Position numbers and translations under genes: made by a program. The notes beneath the pieces are model-generated. The model did not search any database. It was not told the DNA's origin and saw nothing but the letters and a program-made list of their open reading frames with translations. DNA of 24,403 nt, taken from contig CAMYKT010000025.1 of NCBI GenBank assembly GCA_947259185.1, positions 1 through 24,403 of the forward strand, read 5' to 3'. The stretch is from an uncultured Methanobacteriaceae archaeon (GTDB taxonomy: Archaea > Methanobacteriota > Methanobacteria > Methanobacteriales > Methanobacteriaceae). Shown here piece by piece: positions 8,172 through 15,789 of this stretch. Position 1 is the first letter of the stretch. Each line of letters starts with the position of its first letter.

Positions 8172-8882
8172 TTAAATATTTTTAGGATCCAGTCCCGTGG
8201 AAATTAAGAACTGAATAAATGCACCCTGGGGAACAACAATTATGTTTCCCTGGGCATACTGGGTAATTCCCACCTGAACCAGTGTTAAATATTTACTTTC
8301 ATCGTTGGCTGTACTGGCTACCGCTTTCATTAGGGATTCCAGAACAGCACCCCTTGATGCCCCCGCAGATTGAGCTTCACGTAAAAAAGTTAGAGAATTT
8401 CCTGAGACCTCACCATAACCCGGTATAATAACCGGGCCTGCTACATTTAAAAAGCTATCAACAGCATCAGGTGTCATTATAACCACAATATCTGTTTTTT
8501 CACCAGTATTGGCTTCCACAATTTCTTGAGCTAATTTTGCGCCTTTTTCTACATCTGCGTCCCAGAGGGAATCATGGAGTAAATGTTTATCCAAACCCAT
8601 GCTTCTCAACTCAGGAGGAGGTGTAGCAGTGGGATGAGCCATTTGGAAAGGATAGACAGATAATACATTAGTTATATCTCCCTCATTAAGAGTAAGTACA
8701 AATGCCATGTCAACCGCTCCAGGTCCTGGCCGGGGTTCACCGGGGTCAACCGCTAAAAGAAGTATTTTAGTTTCGCCCTTAGTCACATCATATGTGCTGG
8801 AAGCATACGCTTGAAAAGCCAATATAGAAAGGCCCACTATGGCTAAAAATAAAAATATTATTACAAAATCCTTTTTTTCCAT
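8172..8882 (-). CDS. DUF4012-like, N-terminally anchored extracytoplasmic protein
   Basis: Protein of 236 residues with a single N-terminal hydrophobic helix (about 6-27, after MEKKD) that would anchor it with the rest outside the cell. The exported part starts with KILLLAVDPGEPRPGPG and DMAFVLTLNEGDI, which resembles the start of DUF4012 domains and, more distantly, the LytR-CpsA-Psr fold (a family of cell-wall polymer transferases). I do not see the full arginine set of a catalytic LCP enzyme, so activity is not claimed. The ATG is preceded by AAGGTTAT. Given pseudomurein-walled relatives, a cell-envelope role is a reasonable inference only. The family call is from recall and could be wrong; the membrane topology is visible. 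Confidence 0.72.
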   Translation of the reverse strand: MEKKDFVIIFLFLAIVGLSILAFQAYASSTYDVTKGETKILLLAVDPGEPRPGPGAVDMAFVLTLNEGDITNVLSVYPFQMAHPTATPPPELRSMGLDKHLLHDSLWDADVEKGAKLAQEIVEANTGEKTDIVVIMTPDAVDSFLNVAGPVIIPGYGEVSGNSLTFLREAQSAGASRGAVLESLMKAVASTANDESKYLTLVQVGITQYAQGNIIVVPQGAFIQFLISTGLDPKNI

Positions 8883-9298
8883 ACTATAACCTTATTTTTC
8901 ATTAATTTTAAAAATTTTAGAGTTCATTATTGCATTCAATAGTAGTAACCTGCAATAACGTATAATAAGCTAATTTAATATTAATTTAAATAATTTTAAT
9001 ATTAATTAGGTAATCCTAAATCAGATATATATTAAATGTTCTTATTAATATATAAACTTATAATTTACCTACCCAATTTGAAAAGGATAAGATAGTAGGA
9101 AAATTAAATAAAATACGAAATATCTAAAAACCACCTGGTTTTAGAAAATCTAAATTTTAAAACAGTTAACATAATAATAGTGATACAGATATCTCGGAAA
9201 TCATATTTAAGGTTAAAATTTTAAATTTTATAAAAAATAAGTAAAAATACAAATTTATACTAAAATTAAATAAATAATAAATAATTAAAGTGAATTTA
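8883..9298. other. 416-nt divergent intergenic region
   Basis: Separates the DUF4012-like gene (minus) from mtxX (plus). It contains the short repeat TAATATTAATT twice (about 8977 and 8997), and a 6-bp hairpin AAAACC-ACCT-GGTTTT at about 9128-9143. A TATA candidate for mtxX lies at 9254-9260. No convincing coding frame. Confidence 0.5.
9254..9260 (+). promoter_or_regulatory. Candidate TATA box for the mtxX-uppS-tatD unit
   Basis: TTTATAC, 45 nt before the mtxX ATG, giving a predicted leader of about 20 nt with AAGTGA as ribosome binding site. Confidence 0.4.
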
Positions 9299-10033
9299 AT
9301 GAAGGTAATAGTCGCAGGTGTAGGGAAAAACCAGGAAATTGTAGATGCCGCTCAAAGTGTTAAATTTCCAGTCAGGCTGGTGGACAATGAAAAACAACTC
9401 ATGGAAATGATTTCTGACCCCCGTACAGGAGCAGTAGTTAGAGGTTCCCTGGATTCCTCAATAATATTATCTATAAAAAGAGAATATGGAAATAAAATTA
9501 TACGCGCTTCTTTTATTAAAATTAACAACCATGAATTCCTTTTAGCCCCGGTGGGTATTGATGAGGGAAAAAATCTGGAAGAAAAGGTACATATGGTGGA
9601 GCAGTGCTGTGAATTTTTAAAATTAATGGGTAAAAAACCCAAGGTTGCCATTATATCTGGTGGAAGATCCCAGGACGTTGGTAGAAGTCCCCAAATTGAC
9701 CAATCGATTGAGGAAGGAAAACATCTAACCTCCATCATAAAAAATAAATACCCGGTAAAGCACTATTACATATTAATAGAAAAAGCAGTAAAAGATAGAT
9801 GTAATTTAATTTTAGCACCGGATGGTATTTCTGGAAATTTAATTTTTCGTTCCCTGGTTTTAGTTGGATCAATTAAGAGTTATGGTGCTGTAACCTTAGG
9901 AATGGACCATATATTCATTGATACATCCCGGGATCAAAGTAAAAGTGGTTATATCCGTGCTTTAAATTTTGCTTATCATCTAGCCCGGATAAATACAGGA
10001 GAGATAAATGTACCCTTTAAAACCGATTTATAG
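9299..10033 (+). CDS. mtxX: MtxX, methanogenesis marker protein 4
   Basis: Protein of 244 residues resembling MtxX, a methanogen marker protein once proposed to be a methyltransferase subunit and distantly similar to phosphate acetyl/butyryltransferases; its real reaction is unknown. Visible features are an N-terminal VIVAGVGKN, a Gly/Arg-rich segment GAVVRGSLDSS, the block VAIISGGRSQDVGRSPQID in the middle, and LAPDGISGNLIFRSLVLVG with LGMDHIFIDTSR near the end; the last two are reminiscent of the phosphotransacetylase fold. An in-frame GTG at 9290 exists, but it overlaps the AAGTGA that sits 5 nt before the ATG, so the ATG is preferred. Its last 26 bp overlap uppS, so the two are probably translationally coupled. 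Confidence 0.85.
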   Translation: MKVIVAGVGKNQEIVDAAQSVKFPVRLVDNEKQLMEMISDPRTGAVVRGSLDSSIILSIKREYGNKIIRASFIKINNHEFLLAPVGIDEGKNLEEKVHMVEQCCEFLKLMGKKPKVAIISGGRSQDVGRSPQIDQSIEEGKHLTSIIKNKYPVKHYYILIEKAVKDRCNLILAPDGISGNLIFRSLVLVGSIKSYGAVTLGMDHIFIDTSRDQSKSGYIRALNFAYHLARINTGEINVPFKTDL

Positions 10034-10775
10034 AATTTATGAATGGTATATTTCACGTAATTTAACGCAGGAAAATATGCCCAAACATGTTGCCATAATA
10101 ATGGATGGTAACCGTCGTTTTTCAAAGATTCAAGGAAATATTAAGATAATTGAAGGCCATAAAAAAGGGATAGCTACCCTGGAAAGGGTATTAGACTGGT
10201 GTGTAGATTTAGGAATAGAAATTGTCACCGCATATGCCTTTTCTACAGAAAATTTCAATCGAAGTCCTGATGAAGTTAAAGGATTGATGAAATTATTCCA
10301 GGAAAATTTTGAAGCAATTGCCCAGAATAAGAAAATTCACCAGAATGAAGTCCAGGTAAAAGCTGTGGGTAAACTGGAATTACTACCTGAAAATGTGCGA
10401 AAGGCCATTAAAATAGCCGAAGAATCCACATCTTCTTACAAGAAAAGAAGAGTGAATATAGCCATTGGATATGATGGACGTTTAGAAATTATTGATGCCA
10501 TTCAGAAAATTGCCCAGAAGGTTAAAGATGGAAAATTAAGTATAGAAAGTATAAATGAAGATATGGTCAATGATAATCTTTACACAGCCGGTTTAGAGGA
10601 TCCAAATCTAATAATAAGAACCAGTGGGGAGGAAAGGTTAAGTGGTTTTCTATTATGGCAATCATCATATTCCGAACTTTACTTCTGCGATAGTTTATGG
10701 CCACAACTACGTAAAGTAGATTTTTTAAGGGCATTAAGATCATACCAACAACGTGAAAGACGTTTTGGAGTATAG
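10008..10775 (+). CDS. uppS: Archaeal cis-prenyltransferase (polyprenyl diphosphate synthase)
   Basis: Adds isoprene units in cis to an allylic diphosphate to make the long polyprenyl diphosphate that becomes the lipid carrier for N-glycans and, in this order, pseudomurein precursors. It has 255 residues. The catalytic aspartate is D33 in AIIMDGNRRF; H51 in EGHKKG, the AYAFSTENFNRS block (75-86), the D198 segment DPNLIIRTSGEER (198-210) with R204 and R210, and SELYF follow in standard order. ATG with GGAGA at 5 nt spacing, inside the end of mtxX (26-bp overlap, different frame). The tatD gene follows after 60 bp. Product chain length cannot be read from sequence; archaeal enzymes often use geranylgeranyl diphosphate as primer. 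Confidence 0.95.
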   Translation: MYPLKPIYRIYEWYISRNLTQENMPKHVAIIMDGNRRFSKIQGNIKIIEGHKKGIATLERVLDWCVDLGIEIVTAYAFSTENFNRSPDEVKGLMKLFQENFEAIAQNKKIHQNEVQVKAVGKLELLPENVRKAIKIAEESTSSYKKRRVNIAIGYDGRLEIIDAIQKIAQKVKDGKLSIESINEDMVNDNLYTAGLEDPNLIIRTSGEERLSGFLLWQSSYSELYFCDSLWPQLRKVDFLRALRSYQQRERRFGV

Positions 10776-10835
10776 TCAGGGAGTGCTTAGATCTTAAGAT
10801 TGATATCATTTAATGATAATTTGTGGTGAAGTAAA

Positions 10836-11597
10836 ATGATTGATACCCATGCCCATGTGGACTTTAAAGATTTTAATAAAAACCGGGACGAAATTATAGA
10901 AAGAGCTAAAGATAAATTAACGGCTTTAATTAACTCCGGAGCTACGTTGGGAGGAAATAGGCGCGCTTTAGAACTTTCCAAAAAATACAAAGGTTTCATA
11001 TATCCCACATTAGGTTTTCATCCAGTTAATTCTTCAAAAGCTGAATTTAGAGTAGTTGAAGAGGTTATTGATTTAATTGAAGAAAATATTGAAAAGGCGG
11101 TGGGTATTGGGGAAGCAGGTATGGATTACTACCATGTTAAAGATTTGGAAGGACGCCGGAAGCAGGAAAAAGTTTTTAGATTATTTGCTAATCTAGCTGC
11201 AGAGTATGAACTTCCACTGGTTATTCATGCACGTGAATGTGAAGAAAAAGCATTGAATATAGTAAAAAAATTTAATTCCATACCAGAGGTTGTATTCCAC
11301 TGTTACAGTGGTAATCATGAAACTGCTCAAAAAATTTTAGAAGAAGAGTATTATCTCTCCTTTTCAACTATGGTATGTTTTTCAAAACACCACCAGGATT
11401 TAGCTACCAAAATCCCATTAAATTCCATTTTAACTGAAACCGATAGTCCTTACTTATCTCCATTTAAAGGAAAGAAAAATGAACCTTCTTTTTTATATGA
11501 GGCAGTTAATAAAATAGCTAAATTACAATCATTACCCTTTAAAAAAGTGGATAAAGTTACAGAAAATAATGCGAAAGCTGTTTTCAAAATTAAATGA
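10836..11597 (+). CDS. tatD: TatD family metal-dependent hydrolase
   Basis: TIM-barrel amidohydrolase-type metalloenzyme, family members of which act as 3'-5' exonucleases or DNases; the substrate here is not known. It has 253 residues, the usual size. Metal ligands stand in order: H5 and H7 (DTHAH), E93 (GEAGMDYY), H131 (LVIHARE), H155 (VFHCYSG) and D203 (TETDSPYLSP). The ATG is preceded by GGTGAAGTAAA. It lies 60 bp behind uppS on the same strand and only 3 bp before the decayed capA frame, consistent with one transcript. No signal peptide. Confidence 0.93.
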   Translation: MIDTHAHVDFKDFNKNRDEIIERAKDKLTALINSGATLGGNRRALELSKKYKGFIYPTLGFHPVNSSKAEFRVVEEVIDLIEENIEKAVGIGEAGMDYYHVKDLEGRRKQEKVFRLFANLAAEYELPLVIHARECEEKALNIVKKFNSIPEVVFHCYSGNHETAQKILEEEYYLSFSTMVCFSKHHQDLATKIPLNSILTETDSPYLSPFKGKKNEPSFLYEAVNKIAKLQSLPFKKVDKVTENNAKAVFKIK

Positions 11598-11600
11598 AGC

Positions 11601-12006
11601 ATGAATAAAAAAATATTTTTTTATACTATTTTTAATGATTTTATCAGGTGCCCTTATTTTTATTATATCCCTCAATTTCAGTTCTTATGAAACTCAAAAT
11701 GTATCAAAAATTAATTCTTCTAATTTAACCATGATGTTTACCGGGGATGTGATGTTAAGTAGAGGAGTAACTGAGGCATTAAAATCCAATGTTAATGTAT
11801 TCAATGATTTAACACCTCTTTTTAAAAGTTCAGATATGGTAGTAGTTAATCTGGAAGGCCCCTTTACCCGGGCAACCAATCCTACCAAAAGCAGTTATTT
11901 TTTCCAAGTAAACCCCGAATACGCTCAATTACTAACAGAAAACCATATTAAAGTTGCTTTTTTGGCCAATAACCACATTATGGATTATGGAAAAGACTAC
12001 TTATAA
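11601..12006 (+). pseudogene. capA family remnant: frameshifted N-terminus, C-terminal half missing
   Basis: The frame from 11635 encodes 123 residues: a hydrophobic signal/anchor, then the first third of a CapA (poly-gamma-glutamate synthesis protein-like, metallophosphoesterase-fold) domain: MMFTGDVMLSRGV, VVVNLEGPFT and FLANNHIMDYG are visible. It stops at TAA just after NNHxxDYG, whereas CapA domains continue for well over 100 residues with further metal ligands. Only 39 bp separate the stop from the next gene, so the remainder is absent rather than frameshifted. At the other end, the ATG at 11601 leads into a short dead frame. Removing one A from the run of seven at 11607-11613 would give MNKKYFFILFLMIL, a sensible anchor joined in frame. 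Two independent lesions argue for a pseudogene; the shorter frame could still be translated from 11635 but lacks a ribosome binding site. Confidence 0.75.
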
Positions 12007-12030
12007 TCTAAATTAAAATAAATTATAAAT

Positions 12031-12055
12031 AGGGGATTATTTTAATTAATCCTCT
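12031..12055. terminator. Bidirectional hairpin between the capA remnant and the CMD gene
   Basis: AGGGGATTA (12031-12039) pairs with TAATCCTCT (12047-12055) over 9 bp with one G-U pair and a 7-nt loop, followed by T-rich sequence. It overlaps the stop codon of the minus-strand gene, as expected of a compact convergent terminator. Confidence 0.55.
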
Positions 12056-12420
12056 TTATTTTCAAAGACCTCTTTAGCTATCATTATACCATTAATAGCA
12101 GCAGGAAAACCTGCATAGACTGCCATTTGAATTATAACTTCTATAATTTCTTCTTTACTACACCCCACATTCAATGCACCATTTATATGGCTTTTTAATT
12201 GTAATGGGGCAGTACCCATGGCAGTAAGTGCTGCTACAGTTGCTATTTCTCTTGATTTTAAATCAAGGTTTTTACGAGTATATATTTCTCCATAGGGAAA
12301 TTCAGCAACAAAACGAGCCAAATCAGGAGCTATGTCCTCTAAATTTTTCTTTAACAGTTCATAAGAGTTTTCGTTCATTAATTGAAGCTGCTTTAATCCT
12401 TTTTGATAACGTTCAGACAT
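12046..12420 (-). CDS. Carboxymuconolactone decarboxylase family protein
   Basis: Small all-alpha protein of 124 residues of the CMD/AhpD superfamily. The pattern is FPYGEIYTRKNLDLKSREI, then AALTAMG, a histidine H78 in LKSHINGALNVGCSKEEI and VYAGFPAAING. E45, H78 and C87 sit at the positions conserved in gamma-carboxymuconolactone decarboxylases. There is no CxxC pair, so it is not an AhpD-type peroxidase reductase. Aromatic catabolism is unlikely in this organism, so the physiological substrate is unknown; a redox or thiol role is often assumed for archaeal members. ATG with GAGGAGAT 4 nt upstream. Monocistronic, convergent with the mtxX-uppS-tatD unit. Confidence 0.9.
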   Translation of the reverse strand: MSERYQKGLKQLQLMNENSYELLKKNLEDIAPDLARFVAEFPYGEIYTRKNLDLKSREIATVAALTAMGTAPLQLKSHINGALNVGCSKEEIIEVIIQMAVYAGFPAAINGIMIAKEVFENKED

Positions 12421-12701
12421 TCTATCTCCTCTTATATTTAGTATTAAATTAGATCAAAGTTTTTTATTATCATGATAGAAATATTAACTTAGATTAATAT
12501 TTTATTTCATTTCATAAAAAAATTAGTTTTAAAGTAATTAAAATCCATGTAATAAAATAAAAAATATTAGATAATTTATTATAATAATCCCCTTATAAAC
12601 AATTAAAGAATGATTTTAAAAAATCTTTATTTTTTATAATCTAATAGATGTAACTGCCCTTTGATTCCAGAGCTATAAATTATTAAATAAGGTGATATAT
12701 T

Positions 12702-13364
12702 TTGCGACCCCATGTTATTCTGAATGCAGCCATGACCCTTGATGGTAAAATAGCCACAGCCAGTGGAAGCTCTGAAATATCCGGAGTTGAAGATTTAAAA
12801 AGAGTTCATCATATGAGAAAAGAGTCTGATGCTATAATGGTGGGCATTAATACTATTTTAGCTGATGACCCTCGCTTAACAGTCCATAAAATCCCATCCA
12901 AAGTAGAAGATAATCCCACCCGTATTGTAGTGGATAGTCAGGGTCGTACCCCCCTTCCCTCCCGGATTTTAAATAAGGATGCCCCCACCATAATTGCTGT
13001 TTCTAAACTAGCACCAGGGGGGAGGGTTAAACAGCTAAAAGAAAATGCTGAAGTTATCATTTGTGGAGAAAAAAGGGTAGATCTTGTTTGTTTAATGGAA
13101 GGATTAAAATTAAGAGGATTGGATAATCTGATGCTGGAAGGGGGATCAACTCTCAATTTTTCCATGTTATCCTCTGGTCTGGTGGATGAAGTAAGAGTGG
13201 CCATAGCCCCTATGATTGTAGGTGGTACTCACGCCAAAACTCTGGTAGATGGAGAGGGTTTTGATTTAATGAAAGATGCCTTAAAATTGAAATTAAATAA
13301 GAGTTATATGCAGGGTAATGATTTAATTTTGGAGTATTCTGTTAAAGGCCATAAAAAAGTTTAA
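12702..13364 (+). CDS. 2,5-diamino-6-(ribosylamino)-4(3H)-pyrimidinone 5'-phosphate reductase
   Basis: NADPH-dependent reductase that turns the ribosylamino-pyrimidine into the ribitylamino form in archaeal riboflavin synthesis, which also feeds coenzyme F420. It has 220 residues and consists of the RibD C-terminal/DHFR-like domain alone, as in archaea and fungi (RIB7), without the deaminase domain of bacterial RibD. Motifs: NAAMTLDGKIAT (8-19), VGINTILADDPRLT (47-60), LMLEGGSTLN (143-152) and PMIVGG (170-175). The start is TTG, fixed by AAGGTGAT five nt upstream, and there is no earlier in-frame ATG close by. The gene is convergent with the PHP-domain gene, with only 10 bp between the stops. 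Confidence 0.94.
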   Translation: MRPHVILNAAMTLDGKIATASGSSEISGVEDLKRVHHMRKESDAIMVGINTILADDPRLTVHKIPSKVEDNPTRIVVDSQGRTPLPSRILNKDAPTIIAVSKLAPGGRVKQLKENAEVIICGEKRVDLVCLMEGLKLRGLDNLMLEGGSTLNFSMLSSGLVDEVRVAIAPMIVGGTHAKTLVDGEGFDLMKDALKLKLNKSYMQGNDLILEYSVKGHKKV

Positions 13365-13374
13365 AAGTTATTTA

Positions 13375-14040
13375 TTATATCAAACCCTTTTTCTTTAATA
13401 ATATCTCCGGATTTTTAGTTAATGCTTTTTCAACTTCCTTTTCAGGTAGCCCTGCACCCAATCCATAACTGTAGGCAGTTTCATAAGAAATCAAGTCTCC
13501 CGGTGCATGGGTATCGGTATCAATCACTAAACAGGCACCCACATCCAGTGCCACTTTACCCACATGCCCATTACCCAGGGAATGTCCCCTTCGAGAAGTT
13601 ATCTCCAAATAAATTTCATTTTCCCTGGCTATTTCAGCTTCTTCATAAGTTATAAGTCCCGGATGGGCTAATATATCCACTTCAGGGCAGTTTACCGCAG
13701 CCCAGTTGGTTCCCTCTATTACTGGTTCTACCAGGGTTTCACCATGAACCACAATAATTTCCGCCCCTATATTGCGGGCATTATTAGCTAATTTATCAAT
13801 AATTTCTGCAGGGGCATGGGTTATTTCTGCACCAGGAATCACTTTGATGCCCCAATTATCATTAATGTCATCTACCGCATCGATTATGCGACCCACACAA
13901 TCCATGTTGGTGGCATCCACATGATCAGTAATAGCAATAGCTTTATGATCCAATACACAGGCCCTTCTTGCAATTTCAGAGGGTAATAATTCTCCATCAC
14001 TAAAAAGGCTATGAATGTGCAGATCTATTCTTTGAGTAAT
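13375..14040 (-). CDS. PHP-domain phosphoesterase (histidinol phosphatase-like), apparent ATT start
   Basis: Metal-dependent phosphoesterase of the PHP superfamily, 221 residues. Metal-binding motifs in order: DLHIHSLFSDGEL (6-18), AITDHVDATN, PGAEITHAP, VVHGET, DILAHPG, EITSRRGH and DTDTHAPGD. Relatives are labelled histidinol-phosphatase-like, but this short archaeal subfamily has no proven substrate. The first in-frame ATG/GTG/TTG going downstream is the TTG at 13953, which would cut off the essential first metal motif. The frame is open up to a TAG at 14097-14095, yet contains no ATG, GTG or TTG; instead GGAGGAT lies 6 nt before an ATT at 14040. Start is therefore inferred as ATT. It is divergent from pantoate kinase, with 141 bp between them. 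Confidence 0.86.
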   Translation of the reverse strand: MTQRIDLHIHSLFSDGELLPSEIARRACVLDHKAIAITDHVDATNMDCVGRIIDAVDDINDNWGIKVIPGAEITHAPAEIIDKLANNARNIGAEIIVVHGETLVEPVIEGTNWAAVNCPEVDILAHPGLITYEEAEIARENEIYLEITSRRGHSLGNGHVGKVALDVGACLVIDTDTHAPGDLISYETAYSYGLGAGLPEKEVEKALTKNPEILLKKKGLI

Positions 14041-14053
14041 TTCTGAATCCTCC
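14038..14053 (-). promoter_or_regulatory. Shine-Dalgarno and ATT start of the PHP-domain gene
   Basis: On the minus strand: GGAGGAT (14053-14047), spacer TCAGAA, then ATT (14040-14038). The metG gene in this window has the same GGAGGAT followed by 6 nt and then TTG, so the spacing is right for initiation at this ATT. Confidence 0.65.
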
Positions 14054-14181
14054 TGATGAGTTAAAAAATAATTTTTTATAAAAAAATATTCATTCTAGTG
14101 ATAAAATACTATTTGAATTAACTAATTATTTTAAGTTTCTGTTTAATATAATACATTAATATTCTAAAAGTTGTGATCTAA

Positions 14182-15051
14182 ATGAAGTGTTCCATATTTG
14201 TGCCATCACACATAACCGGCTTTTTTCAAATAATTGATAATCCCAATCCTGTTAAAAAAGGATCCAGAGGAGCAGGAGTGGTGATGGATAAAGGAGTCAT
14301 AACCACACTGAAATCTTCAAAAAAGGATAAAAAAATCACCGTGAAAATAAATGGAAAAATTGACAGATTATCAAATTCCATAACTCACAAGACTATAGAA
14401 CTAATTCAACAAAAATTCACCTGGGATTCTGGTTTTAAAATTGAGCATGATATACAGGTCCCAATAGGATGTGGTTTTGGTACATCGGCGGCCTGTGCAT
14501 TGGGAACTTCTTTAGGATTATCTAAACTTTTTAATCTACCTTTTAATTATAACCAAGCAGCAGAGATTGCCCATGAGGCAGAAGTAATTTTAGGTACTGG
14601 TTTAGGTGATTTAATTGCAGAAACATGTGGAGGTATTGTATTAAGGATTAAAGAAGGTCCCCCTGGATTTGGAAAATTAAACCAGATAATTACTGAGCCA
14701 CTATATGTAATTGCGCATACTAAAGGGGATATGGATACTTCTTCTATTATTCAAAATCCAGTGCACCAGAAAAAAATAAATTTAACCGGAGAAGGTATGC
14801 TCAACTCATTGTTAAAGGAACCAAGCCCCTCAAAATTTATGTCTTTATCCCGGCAGTTTGCAGAAAAAACTTCTTTGATGAATAATGAAGTAAAAGAAAT
14901 GGTAAACATTTTAGATGATGAAACCCTGGGTGCTTCCATGGCTATGCTGGGAAATACCGTATTTGCACTATCCAAAAATCCAGATTCAGGTATTGAAAAC
15001 CCTATTGTAGGAAAAATTGATTTTTGTGGAAGCAGGTTTATGGAAATTTAA
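14182..15051 (+). CDS. Pantoate kinase (GHMP family)
   Basis: Phosphorylates pantoate to 4-phosphopantoate, the archaeal replacement for the bacterial pantothenate synthetase/kinase order in CoA synthesis; phosphopantothenate synthetase then adds beta-alanine. It has 289 residues. The N-terminus FVPSHITGFFQI is characteristic of this archaeal GHMP subfamily, the ATP-binding GHMP loop is PIGCGFGTSAA (94-104), and TGLGDLIAETCGGIVLR and CGSRFMEI follow. The ATG is preceded by GTGATCTAA. The methyltransferase gene follows after 24 bp. The partner phosphopantothenate synthetase is not in this window. Confidence 0.92.
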   Translation: MKCSIFVPSHITGFFQIIDNPNPVKKGSRGAGVVMDKGVITTLKSSKKDKKITVKINGKIDRLSNSITHKTIELIQQKFTWDSGFKIEHDIQVPIGCGFGTSAACALGTSLGLSKLFNLPFNYNQAAEIAHEAEVILGTGLGDLIAETCGGIVLRIKEGPPGFGKLNQIITEPLYVIAHTKGDMDTSSIIQNPVHQKKINLTGEGMLNSLLKEPSPSKFMSLSRQFAEKTSLMNNEVKEMVNILDDETLGASMAMLGNTVFALSKNPDSGIENPIVGKIDFCGSRFMEI

Positions 15052-15075
15052 AAAAAAATATTATAATCTAAAAAG

Positions 15076-15699
15076 TTGTTTTTAACAAATTATATATTGC
15101 CCATTATATCAAATAGAATATTGAAAGCTTTTAACAGCCTTAGAAGGATGATGAACAGATTTGTGGATTCTATGATAAAAATAGTATATGATATTAAAAT
15201 CTATCGTGAAAATATAAAGCGAATCATCAGAAAAGACGATGTGGTGGTTGAATTAGGATGCCATGTTGGCAATTCCACCAGAATTATAGCTGAAAAGGCA
15301 TTTAAGGGCCATATAATATCAATAGATAACAGCCCGGAAGCAGTTCCATGTATGAATCAATTAATGGTAAATTATCCTTATTTAGAATTCATAAATGCTG
15401 ATGTGAGACTTCATGAAACTCTGGAGCATGTATTTAAGAAGATAAAAAAATGTGATTTATTATCAATTGATTTGGGTGGTGGATACCATCCAGATACCAC
15501 ATTTAAAGTTTATTTCATATGGTCTTCTGTATTAAAACCTAAAAAGACTATAATAAGAAATAGGGGGCTGGTGGATTTTGTTCTTTCCTCTCAAACAGAG
15601 GAAATAATAAGTTCAAATGAAGGATGGTTGGAATCAAGTGGTGATGCCGGTATTCCGCCCTGCATAAAAGAGTTTAAGTTATGGTCCAATAAACTTTAG
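15076..15699 (+). CDS. Class I SAM-dependent methyltransferase, function unknown
   Basis: Rossmann-type methyltransferase of up to 207 residues. The SAM motif I is VVVELGCHVGNSTR, followed by the acidic strand end HIISIDNSPEAV, NADVR and CDLLSIDLGGGYHPDT. The substrate is not recognisable. The start is uncertain: the TTG at 15076 is the longest option but has no ribosome binding site, while ATGs at 15148 and 15151 sit directly after AGAAGG, which is unusually close. The methyltransferase core begins at about residue 55 either way. It lies between pantoate kinase and aroA', same strand, and may be co-transcribed with the former. Confidence 0.8.
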   Translation: MFLTNYILPIISNRILKAFNSLRRMMNRFVDSMIKIVYDIKIYRENIKRIIRKDDVVVELGCHVGNSTRIIAEKAFKGHIISIDNSPEAVPCMNQLMVNYPYLEFINADVRLHETLEHVFKKIKKCDLLSIDLGGGYHPDTTFKVYFIWSSVLKPKKTIIRNRGLVDFVLSSQTEEIISSNEGWLESSGDAGIPPCIKEFKLWSNKL

Positions 15700-15734
15700 G
15701 TTTAAGCCTGTATCTTCCGTAATTATAAGAGTAA

Positions 15735-15745
15735 AATTATAAAAA
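15735..15745 (+). promoter_or_regulatory. Candidate TATA box for aroA'-aroB'
   Basis: AATTATAAAAA about 50 nt upstream of the aroA' ATG, which predicts a leader of roughly 20-25 nt containing GGAGG. Confidence 0.4.
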
Positions 15746-15789
15746 ATTAATATCTTTAATCTCAATAAAATATATTTGGAGGGGTGTAC

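Noticed and set aside
8970..9010. TAATATTAATT direct repeats upstream of the DUF4012-like gene
   Set aside because: The copies are pure A/T in an A/T-rich gap, so repetition of this length is expected by chance.
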